The notes beneath the pieces were generated by a model. It was not told where the DNA came from, did not search any database, and saw only the letters and a program-made list of their open reading frames with translations. The translations under genes and the position numbers were made by a program. Below, one piece after another: positions 7,361 to 14,355 of a stretch of 15,988 nt of DNA; within the stretch, counting starts at the first letter, position 1, and each line of letters begins with the position of its first letter. Location: positions 1 to 15,988 of the forward strand of contig DCQM01000141.1 of the NCBI GenBank assembly GCA_002323895.1. Direction: 5' to 3'. The stretch comes from Akkermansiaceae bacterium UBA1518 (GTDB taxonomy: Bacteria; Verrucomicrobiota; Verrucomicrobiia; Verrucomicrobiales; Akkermansiaceae).

Positions 7361-9505
7361 GTGCGCAGAATAGTTACATTTTTCTTAGCGGCTTCCTTGA
7401 GGGTTTTCTCTGGAGAACCGTCTGAAGTCGCTCTTGAATTTTTACGTGGATTTGACGGTAAATTATCTAAGCCCGAGATTTCTTCTAGCCTCGCAATTTC
7501 ACCTTTTTGCGGTCCTAAGAAAAGGACTCGTATTCTCGAGCTCTGGGAGGATCGTGGGTCCTGGAAACAGAATGGGAATTATGCCTTCCGAGCTCTCCGT
7601 GAGAAGCTGGATGGTGATCTTTCAGCAGTTCTGATCGGGGCGACTTCACCAAATGGTCCGGACGTGAGTATGGTGATTTCGCTGGGCGTGGTTAGGAAAG
7701 AAGGGAAATGGAAAGTTGCTCCTGTGGAAGGAAGTTTTGAAAATACTGGTCTGGGCTTTGAGGCGGATCTGAAAAGTCGGGTGCGTGATCTGGAGAATTG
7801 GATGGCCCTTGAGCGAACTTCTGAGATGACTATTTTACTTCGCTCTGAGATGGAAAAATTTCGGAAAAAAATGGAAGGTGCGGTTTCGCCTGAGTTTCTC
7901 GCCGGAAATGACGCTAAGCAGGCAATGCAGGAATTTCTGAATGCGGCTGAATCAGGAAAGACCGATGCCATGATCGTTTGGCAGGGATTTCTGGAACGGG
8001 GGGCCTTGCCAGAAAGGAATTGGGAAATGCATTTGAAAGCCACTCGTAAGGGCATGGTTAATCAAGATAAGCAGAGGGTTTGGCGGTTGCTCACTTCTCA
8101 GAAAGTAATGAAAGTCATTATTTCTAAGGGGAAAAATGAAAGAAGAGGTAATCTTAAACTTCTTGCAGAAGACCTTCCTAACTTCAAACCGGAGAGTGAA
8201 GAAAGAGAGGTTGAATTTTTAGTAGGTTTTCTCTCGAGTTTCGAGATTGAGGGTGATCGTTTGAGTCCCGTTAGATTCCGACTGAACAAGACAAATCAGG
8301 GGTGGCGAATTTCTTTACCAGCTTTTTTCTCGTATGCCGATCAGGACAGTCGTGCGTTTCGAACGGCAAAAAACGGTGAGTCTGATTGGAAAGACCGTGA
8401 ACTCGTGAAGAAAATGTTTCAGGTTTTTGAGGAGCAGAATCAGGTAGTGAGGGCGAAAAACCCGGAGGCCCTGCTAAAGTCGATCATTGGAGACCTCAAA
8501 ACCCAAGACCTAGATTCCTTTCTTCAACGTCATTATCGAGAGGAAGAAAAAGCGGTAAAGGAAGGAGAAAAGCCCGCTGATGGTGGAGACAATTTGCTCC
8601 AGCGTAATATAAATGGTCGCCGTGGAAACCCGTTTGATGATCGTCGCGCGGGGCGCTACATTTTAGCTGTAAAATGGTGGGGATTTTCACTGAAGTTTGC
8701 CGATCCGGTTTCTGCTAAAGTTGTTAAGCTATACCGGCATGAAAAGATTGCGCTTGGGGTCCTTTCCTTCTCTGGTTCTGGAGAGAATTGGAAGCCAAAA
8801 TATAAGCAGGTTTGGATGAGGCAGGATGCTTCGGGGTGGATGATTCTACCTGGTATTGTAAGCCCAATGATAGGGACCTACCCTGAAGAGAGTTTCGAGG
8901 GTTTTCGCGCTTTGTCGGAAAAGTTCGTCAAGGATGAGGTTAAGATGGAAGAGGAATTCTTTGCCGATGTTTTAAAGATTGTTGGCCGGGAAGACCCAAA
9001 CGGGAAAGCCGCTTCTGAACCGCAAGCTATAGCTTTGGTTAAGGAATGGCGCCGCATTGCTAAGGCAGAGGACATGATGGCTTTTCTCAGGGTTTCTGCG
9101 GTGAGAAAGTTACCTGCCAAACCAACTAGCCTGCTCCGCGACTTGGGATTTGTCCGTAAGGGCGCGGCTTCTGCAATGTCACCGGACCAGATTATCGGCT
9201 CCAAAGCGGTGGGTCGTTTTCGTGGCGTTTCGATGATGATTGATCATGGAGGAGGAGTCGATCGGGCCTGTCCGTTGGTTTTAGTTGTGCCGACCAAGAC
9301 TGGCCATTGCGTTTTGGTCGACGTTGAGCTCCCTCTCGAGACCAATAAGGGGATAAGACTTTTGAATGACGAGCGCCTGGAGGGTCTAGCTAAGGAAGTT
9401 TCAAAAGAAGATCTCGCAGCTATTGAAGAATTAAGGGAATGGCATCAGAAGGTGTCGCGCCCTGTTTGGGGGAGATGGAAAAGTGAGCAAGGTGATAAAG
9501 AATGA
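7361..9505 (+). CDS. Large exported protein of unknown function with divergent internal repeats
   Basis: I do not recognise a named family. From GTG 7361 it is 714 residues, with a short Sec signal peptide (RR, then IVTFFLAASL, cut near residue 18) and no other membrane segment or Cys lipobox, so it is probably periplasmic or secreted. GTG 7361 is preferred over TTG 7325 because AAAGG (7348-7352) lies 8 nt upstream and the signal peptide then starts cleanly. The protein is charged and helix-rich. It appears to hold about four modules (roughly 20-126, 185-325, 365-500, 553-660). Each starts with an amphipathic helix, such as EVALEFLRGF or AMQEFLNAAESGKTD. The first three end in a Trp-containing strand: GKWKVAPVEG, QGWRISLPAF, SGWMILPGIV. 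This outline recalls NTF2-like domains but that is a guess. Its stop codon overlaps the moxR start (ATGA), implying coupled translation. Confidence 0.8.
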   Translation: MRRIVTFFLAASLRVFSGEPSEVALEFLRGFDGKLSKPEISSSLAISPFCGPKKRTRILELWEDRGSWKQNGNYAFRALREKLDGDLSAVLIGATSPNGPDVSMVISLGVVRKEGKWKVAPVEGSFENTGLGFEADLKSRVRDLENWMALERTSEMTILLRSEMEKFRKKMEGAVSPEFLAGNDAKQAMQEFLNAAESGKTDAMIVWQGFLERGALPERNWEMHLKATRKGMVNQDKQRVWRLLTSQKVMKVIISKGKNERRGNLKLLAEDLPNFKPESEEREVEFLVGFLSSFEIEGDRLSPVRFRLNKTNQGWRISLPAFFSYADQDSRAFRTAKNGESDWKDRELVKKMFQVFEEQNQVVRAKNPEALLKSIIGDLKTQDLDSFLQRHYREEEKAVKEGEKPADGGDNLLQRNINGRRGNPFDDRRAGRYILAVKWWGFSLKFADPVSAKVVKLYRHEKIALGVLSFSGSGENWKPKYKQVWMRQDASGWMILPGIVSPMIGTYPEESFEGFRALSEKFVKDEVKMEEEFFADVLKIVGREDPNGKAASEPQAIALVKEWRRIAKAEDMMAFLRVSAVRKLPAKPTSLLRDLGFVRKGAASAMSPDQIIGSKAVGRFRGVSMMIDHGGGVDRACPLVLVVPTKTGHCVLVDVELPLETNKGIRLLNDERLEGLAKEVSKEDLAAIEELREWHQKVSRPVWGRWKSEQGDKE

Positions 9506-10440
9506 GAGGAGCAGCTGAAATTGTCAGCCAGTTAGAAGGCTCGGTGAAGGCGGTGATGCTGGGGCAGGAGGAAACAGTGCGTCGGGTCATTTCAACAATG
9601 ATCGCTGGTGGGCATGTTTTGCTGGAAGATGTCCCGGGGACTGGAAAAACCACTTTGGCGAAGGCGATTGCTGCTTCGATTGGCGGGAGTAATTTCCAGC
9701 GAATCCAATTTACGCCGGATCTTTTACCATCAGATATTCTCGGGGTGAGCGTGCTTGATTCCCGAAATGCGAGCTTTGAGTTTCACCAAGGTCCGATTTT
9801 CAGTGATATCCTTTTGGTGGACGAGGTGAACCGGGCTTCTCCGAGGACACAGAGCGCGCTTCTTGAGGCGATGGCCGAGAAACAAGTTACGGTCGAAGGG
9901 AATTACTATGATTTGGGAGATTTGTTTTTTGTGATAGCGACTCAAAATCCTGTTGAACTTCGGGGAACCTATCCACTCCCCGAGGCACAGATGGATCGTT
10001 TCGCTTATCAAGCTTCGTTGGGCTATGTCTCAGTGGATCAGGAGATGGAAATCTTGAATGCGCAGGAGCAGGCGCACCCTTTGTCTCGTGTTGAGCAGGT
10101 GGTGACCCGCGATGATCTGCTCATGGTTAAAAAGGCGGTGAAGGAGGTTTCCATCACGCCGGCCTTGCAGGAATACCTCGTCCGTTTGGTGGCCGCAACC
10201 CGGGGTCGGGCGGGGGTGAAGCTGGCGGCAAGTCCGAGAGCTTCCTTGAATTTACTGAGAATCTCTCAGGCTCTTAGTCTTTTGGAAGGTCGCGATTTTG
10301 TCGTCCCAGAGACGATTCAATCACTGGCCCCTGGAGTGATTGGGCATCGTCTCGTTCTTGAGGCTGATGCTCAATATGCCGGGCGGACGGGCCAGACAGA
10401 GGTCTTGGAAATTATTGAGGAACTTGCGGTTCCAGTTTAA
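9502..10440 (+). CDS. moxR: MoxR-family AAA+ ATPase
   Basis: A 312-residue cytoplasmic MoxR ATPase of normal length. Walker A is EDVPGTGKTT (42-51), Walker B ILLVDEVNRA (103-112), sensor 1 ATQNP (146-150) and sensor 2 ASPRAS (243-248). FHQGPIF, TYPLPEAQMDRF and the C-terminal lid helices are typical. MoxR proteins act as chaperones that help mature or activate partner proteins, usually with VWA-domain proteins. The ATG at 9502 overlaps the previous stop as ATGA and has a strong site, AAGGTGA (9489-9495), 6 nt upstream. That makes it one of the clearest ribosome binding sites in the window. The common partners (DUF58, VWA/Bat, transglutaminase) are absent on both sides: upstream is the unknown exported protein, and downstream the convergent Nramp gene begins 9 nt away. 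The ATPase call is certain; its client is unknown. Confidence 0.95.
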   Translation: MRGAAEIVSQLEGSVKAVMLGQEETVRRVISTMIAGGHVLLEDVPGTGKTTLAKAIAASIGGSNFQRIQFTPDLLPSDILGVSVLDSRNASFEFHQGPIFSDILLVDEVNRASPRTQSALLEAMAEKQVTVEGNYYDLGDLFFVIATQNPVELRGTYPLPEAQMDRFAYQASLGYVSVDQEMEILNAQEQAHPLSRVEQVVTRDDLLMVKKAVKEVSITPALQEYLVRLVAATRGRAGVKLAASPRASLNLLRISQALSLLEGRDFVVPETIQSLAPGVIGHRLVLEADAQYAGRTGQTEVLEIIEELAVPV

Positions 10441-10442
10441 GG

Positions 10443-10479
10443 GTTTCGGTTAGGCGACAAAATACTTGGTCGCCGAAAC
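10443..10479. terminator. Possible shared stem-loop between convergent moxR and Nramp-like genes
   Basis: A perfect 6-bp stem (GGCGAC at 10453-10458, GTCGCC at 10469-10474) has a 10-nt loop. It is extended by an outer 5-bp stem (GTTTC 10443-10447, GAAAC 10475-10479) with a 5-nt bulge on one side. It fills the 9-nt gap between the two stop codons and runs into the end of the Nramp-like gene, whose TAA lies in the bulge. No T-tract follows on either strand, so intrinsic termination is uncertain. Confidence 0.35.
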
Positions 10480-11817
10480 GATTCCGGCGGCCACGATCCC
10501 TATGATGCTTAGCCAAAGGGCAAGGTCGAAAGCGCGCGATGGTCTGAGTTCCTGAGGAAGCCACTTGTAGCGCATGATGATTGCTGCGAAGACTACGATT
10601 AACAAAATAATCATGGTGAGAGCCCCGCCGATGATCACCATGAAGCCGGGCTTTCCGATCTGGAAGTAGAGGATACTCCAGATGATGGGAAAGATCACCG
10701 AGAGAATCGCGATTGATTTTCGGCGCTGCTTCTCATCATTAAAATCGATCCAGCCAAAACGTCCGAAGGCATCTGAAAATAGGCGGGTCCATGCGGCAAG
10801 GGCGGCTAGGAGGGTGGAAAAAAGGACGACGACTGCTCCGATAAGAAAGGCTTTTTCCGCCCAGGGGCCAAGGCTATCGGTATACATTTTTGAGAGAACT
10901 GTAATGAGCTCATTATCCTCGGGAACGATGTTTTGGCTATGTAAGATGGCGGCTCCCAGAAGATAAAAAAGAGCGGTGACCAGAGTGTAGCAAACCATCG
11001 AGAGCGCTGCGTCGAGTTGCATGACATGGATCCAGCCTTTGGCGCGGGCTAGCCATTCGGGTGAGTGCGTTTCGGGTTCGGGGCCGGTAAAGGAGGCGTA
11101 ACCTTTCTCGATCAGCCAGTAGTTGTAGGCCAAGACTTCGTCACCACCGACACCCGTAATGCTAAAGGTTCCAAGCGCGACAAGGATCAAGGCCGAGGCA
11201 GGAAGCTCGAAGCCGAAACCTGAAGCGATTTCGTTGCCGGAAATTGCAAAGGGAGTCCATTGCAATGAGATCAGTGAAATGACTGTGAAGATGGTGAAGA
11301 GTCCGATCATAATAATGGACCATTTTTCGATCGGGCCATAGATCCCTCTTGAAACGACGAGGATTGTCAAAGAAGCGGCTACGATAGTCCAAATCACGTT
11401 ACTATAGTCACCAAGATCATAGAGTGCTGAAAGGGCGAGGGCCACGCCACCGATGATTCCTCCGACCTGGAGGTTTTTTAGGCTATGGGTCACAAACCAA
11501 CTCCACACTGCCCAACTGGCCTTTCCGAACCTAGGTCCAGGAAGTTCATCGAGGGCCTGCATTGAGGTTTTGCCAGAGTAAATGGTGAAGCGTCCGAATT
11601 CGATTTGAATGGCGACCTTGACAAGGCAGGAAAAGAGGATGAGCCAGAGGCAGATGAATCCAACTTTTGCACCAAAGATGGTAGTTGCGATTAGCTCTCC
11701 CGATCCGACTATGGAAGCAGAAAGGACAAATCCGGGGCCAAGCCTTTTCGCGGTGTTTAGCCATCCGGTCGGAGGTGCTACAATTTTCTCCGGTGTTCTT
11801 TCATAGGGATTTGGCAT
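10450..11817 (-). CDS. Divergent Nramp-family transporter
   Basis: A 455-residue inner-membrane protein with about 11 hydrophobic helices and the Nramp (LeuT-fold, APC superfamily) pattern. TM1 is in LGPGFVLSASIVGSGELIATT (26-46) and the TM6 region in GTFSITGVGGDEVLAYNYW (216-234). Canonical Nramp Mn/Fe transporters have DPGN in TM1 and a Met-Pro-His motif in TM6. Here the corresponding segments read GSGE (38-41) and GGDE (224-227), so the usual metal-coordinating set is not present. It belongs to an Nramp-like subgroup I associate with Planctomycetota and Verrucomicrobiota, whose substrate I cannot assign; a divalent cation is possible. Acidic residues E41, D226 and E227 remain as candidate ligands. 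The ATG at 11817 has no Shine-Dalgarno sequence. The gene lies 147 nt downstream of pgi on the same strand and probably has its own promoter. No Fur or MntR box was recognised. Confidence 0.8.
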   Translation of the reverse strand: MPNPYERTPEKIVAPPTGWLNTAKRLGPGFVLSASIVGSGELIATTIFGAKVGFICLWLILFSCLVKVAIQIEFGRFTIYSGKTSMQALDELPGPRFGKASWAVWSWFVTHSLKNLQVGGIIGGVALALSALYDLGDYSNVIWTIVAASLTILVVSRGIYGPIEKWSIIMIGLFTIFTVISLISLQWTPFAISGNEIASGFGFELPASALILVALGTFSITGVGGDEVLAYNYWLIEKGYASFTGPEPETHSPEWLARAKGWIHVMQLDAALSMVCYTLVTALFYLLGAAILHSQNIVPEDNELITVLSKMYTDSLGPWAEKAFLIGAVVVLFSTLLAALAAWTRLFSDAFGRFGWIDFNDEKQRRKSIAILSVIFPIIWSILYFQIGKPGFMVIIGGALTMIILLIVVFAAIIMRYKWLPQELRPSRAFDLALWLSIIGIVAAGIVSATKYFVA

Positions 11818-11964
11818 GGGATGGACTATGGACAGGATGAGAGATCTGGAAAACCTCCAATTAACCAGAATGGGGTTTTGGATGGAGATTTATCGCCGGG
11901 GAAGAAGGGCGACTAGTGTCTTTGGTCGTTTGGGACAATGCGAGAAGTATGACCTTTTTAGTGC

Positions 11965-13515
11965 CTAAAGGAAGAAGCGGTCGTCCATCGGGTTTTCTCC
12001 CCGCGAATGAGTTACTTCTCCATTAGATGCTAGATGAACCAAGGCGTGGAAGACCTCTTCTGGATCGCAGCTGATTGCGGTAGCAACATCTTCTGCGCTT
12101 TTTCGGTCGGCAGTCAGGTGCCCACGGACTTCATTGAGCATGTCGAGGAACTCGGTTGCCGCTGCTTTACCGGCTTCGACACCCGGTTGGTGGTAAGCGT
12201 TGATGTTTACCAGAGAGGCATAAAAAGTTACGGTCCGCTCAAAGAGGGCGATGAGGTGGCCGAGGGTTCGGGGTGTCACCTCTTCGATTGAAATCAACAC
12301 CGAGTGACGGCCGTTTTCGTATAGGGCGCGTCGGGTACCCCTGAGGAAACCCTGTAGGTAATCAGCCGAGGTATTCTCGCCTTCGATCGTGATGGAAGGA
12401 CCCGAGCGTCCCTTACGCACCTCGATGAAGGTTGCAAAAAAGTTGTGAAGTCCGTCGCGAAGCTGCTGCACGTAAGCGTGCTGATCGGTCGATCCCTTAT
12501 TGCCGTAAACCGCAATTCCTTGGTTTACGGAGTTCCCCGCAAGATCGTCCGCTTTGCCAAGGGATTCCATAATCAACTGCTGGAGATACTTGGAGAAAAG
12601 AACAAGTGAATCCTTGTAGGGAAGCACGACCATGTCGCGTTCGCCCTTTCCGTTTCCTTCGTGATGCCAAGCCAAGGCTAGTCGCATCGCCGCATTACTT
12701 TTCACGTCGGTCAAGCGGGTTAATTTGTCCATCTCCTTTGCTCCGGCGAGCATTTCCTCGAAGTCAATATCTTGAATTGCCATTGGGACTAAGCCCACCG
12801 TCGAAAGAACCGAAGTCCGGCCGCCGACCCAGTCTTCCATGGGGAAGGTGGTGATGAACCCTTCTTCGCGCGCGAATTGATCCAACTTGGATCCTTCGCC
12901 AGTAACCGCGATAGTATGCTTGGCAAAATCGAGCCCGGCCTCCTCGTAAGCGTGCTTTGCTTCAAGCATTCCGTTGCGGGTTTCAGGCGTGCCGCCGGAT
13001 TTTGAAATGACAATTGCCAGTGTCTTGTTCAAGTCGCGGCCAATTTCCTTGAGGCTGCGGTCCATTCCATCGGGGTCGGTGTTGTCGAAAAAGAAAGGGC
13101 GGATTTCGTCGAGCTGACCGAGGGCATCGTTGATGAGCTGAGGGCCGAGGGCCGAGCCTCCAATTCCGATAATGAGGATGTTCTTGAAGACTCCGCCGGA
13201 AGGAGGTGCGATTTCCCCGGTCGGAATCATCGCGGCAAATCCCTTGATGGCCTTGATCGGCTCGGTGATTTGGCTGCGAATCGCATCGTTCGGGGCGAGG
13301 TCAGGATCTCTGAGCCAATAGTGCCCGACCATACGACCTTCATCGGAGTTCGCTATTTGACCTGCCTCAAGAGCTTTGAGATCGGCGAACGCCTTCTGAA
13401 TTTGGGGCTGCATACTACTCTCAAAACTCTCCGGGATATTCATTCGGGAGAGATCGAGGCTGAATCCGAGATCTGGGTAGCGCAAAAGGGCATCGGCGTA
13501 TTTTTTAAAGGTCAT
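11965..13515 (-). CDS. pgi: Glucose-6-phosphate isomerase
   Basis: A 516-residue cytoplasmic enzyme that interconverts glucose 6-phosphate and fructose 6-phosphate in glycolysis and gluconeogenesis. It has two SIS domains: IGIGGSALGP (116-125) and the phosphate-binding SKSGGTPET (171-179). The second PGI signature region is DSLVLFSKYLQQLIMESLGK (302-321), with catalytic E317. H346 in STDQHAYVQQL and K450 in PGVEAGK complete the catalytic set. The last 50 or so residues (about 466-516) form an extension with a helix-turn-helix look (DVATAISCDPEEVFHALVHL, then SNGEVTHSR), ending in DDRFFL. Such tails occur in some bacterial PGI groups, and a regulatory role here is only a guess. The ATG at 13515 follows the apt stop codon after 3 nt, with no Shine-Dalgarno site visible, so translation is probably coupled to apt. 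Confidence 0.96.
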   Translation of the reverse strand: MTFKKYADALLRYPDLGFSLDLSRMNIPESFESSMQPQIQKAFADLKALEAGQIANSDEGRMVGHYWLRDPDLAPNDAIRSQITEPIKAIKGFAAMIPTGEIAPPSGGVFKNILIIGIGGSALGPQLINDALGQLDEIRPFFFDNTDPDGMDRSLKEIGRDLNKTLAIVISKSGGTPETRNGMLEAKHAYEEAGLDFAKHTIAVTGEGSKLDQFAREEGFITTFPMEDWVGGRTSVLSTVGLVPMAIQDIDFEEMLAGAKEMDKLTRLTDVKSNAAMRLALAWHHEGNGKGERDMVVLPYKDSLVLFSKYLQQLIMESLGKADDLAGNSVNQGIAVYGNKGSTDQHAYVQQLRDGLHNFFATFIEVRKGRSGPSITIEGENTSADYLQGFLRGTRRALYENGRHSVLISIEEVTPRTLGHLIALFERTVTFYASLVNINAYHQPGVEAGKAAATEFLDMLNEVRGHLTADRKSAEDVATAISCDPEEVFHALVHLASNGEVTHSRGENPMDDRFFL

Positions 13516-13518
13516 GAG

Positions 13519-14043
13519 TTAGTAGCAAAGGAGTGATTGAATACTTGAATGTCCGAGAGCGTTACGGCCATTCAACGCGGCCAGTTCAATCAGGAATGAT
13601 ATCCCGACGATTTCGGCATCAAGTGCTTTGAGAAGTTTGATTGCGGCCGCGGCAGTACCGCCGGTTGCGAGGAGGTCATCGATCAAAAGAATTTTTTCGC
13701 CTGGTTTTACGGCGTCGGCATGAATTTCGACGATATCTTCCCCGTATTCCAGACTGTAGGCCATTTGATGGGTCGTCCACGGAAGTTTGCCTTTTTTTCG
13801 AACGGGAACAAATCCGGCTCCTAAAATATGAGCGACTCCGGCCGCAAAAATAAATCCCCGAGCGTCAATCCCGACAACTTTATCGATTTTGGTGTCTCCA
13901 GCGGTGTCCGCCAACAATTCAAGCGAAGCCCTGAAGAGTTCCGGATCCCCTAGAATCGGAGTGATATCTTTAAAGAGGATCCCAGGTTTCGGAAAGTCGG
14001 GAACATCGCGAATGGCGGCATCAAGGTCAGCTGCGGTGGGCAT
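13519..14043 (-). CDS. apt: Adenine phosphoribosyltransferase
   Basis: A 174-residue cytoplasmic enzyme that joins adenine to PRPP, giving AMP and pyrophosphate (purine salvage). It has the normal family length. The APT N-terminal signature is RDVPDFPKPGILFKDITPIL (12-31). VGIDARGFIFAAGVA (57-71) holds the diphosphate-binding loop, and YSLEYGEDIVEIH (96-108) is the flexible-loop region. The PRPP-binding motif is ILLIDDLLATGGTAAA (118-133). The ATG at 14043 fits the family start, without a Shine-Dalgarno sequence. It is the first gene of a two-gene unit with pgi, 3 nt apart. It diverges from the DUF1552 gene across a 312-nt region that should hold its promoter. Its final residues (GHSSIQSLLCY) are less conserved, which is usual. 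Confidence 0.96.
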   Translation of the reverse strand: MPTAADLDAAIRDVPDFPKPGILFKDITPILGDPELFRASLELLADTAGDTKIDKVVGIDARGFIFAAGVAHILGAGFVPVRKKGKLPWTTHQMAYSLEYGEDIVEIHADAVKPGEKILLIDDLLATGGTAAAAIKLLKALDAEIVGISFLIELAALNGRNALGHSSIQSLLCY

Positions 14044-14355
14044 GGCGGGATTCTAGTTAGAAAAGACATTAGTAAAACCATAATCAATCAAAAGCGGAGG
14101 TGCTGATGGGCCTGCCAGCGCTTCAAAGTGGGGGGTCTTTTTGCCATGCTATGGATAGGAGCCGTCAAAAGTTTATGAGCTCTTGTTGGATCTGCTATGA
14201 GGCGGTTTTATTGCTATGGGTGCTTGGCGATCAGTATCCGTTTTTCGGGTATAGATTTGGGTTTTTTCTGAGGAACTTATGCTCTGAGAACGGGGGGCGA
14301 GAAATTTTGCGAAGATTCTGCGAGATAAATCCACCAGAAAACGTATAGTAAGCCC
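14044..14355. other. 312-nt divergent intergenic region with a doubtful small ORF
   Basis: This stretch lies between the starts of apt (minus) and the DUF1552 gene (plus). I recognise no RNA gene or riboswitch. On the plus strand an ATG at 14106 sits 5 nt after a textbook GGAGG (14096-14100). It opens an 80-codon frame ending at TAG 14348, only 7 nt before the DUF1552 ATG. The encoded peptide (MGLPALQSGGSF at its start, five Cys, one hydrophobic patch near LLLWVL) resembles nothing I know and has an unusual composition. It may be chance, a leader peptide or a lineage-specific gene. A TATAGT at 14344-14349 is too close to the start codon to serve as a clear -10 box for a normal leader. Confidence 0.35.

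Noticed and set aside
11953..11971. Stem-loop overlapping the pgi stop codon
   Set aside because: The stem needs a 2-nt bulge, has a 3-nt loop, is A/T-rich and is not followed by U-rich sequence.
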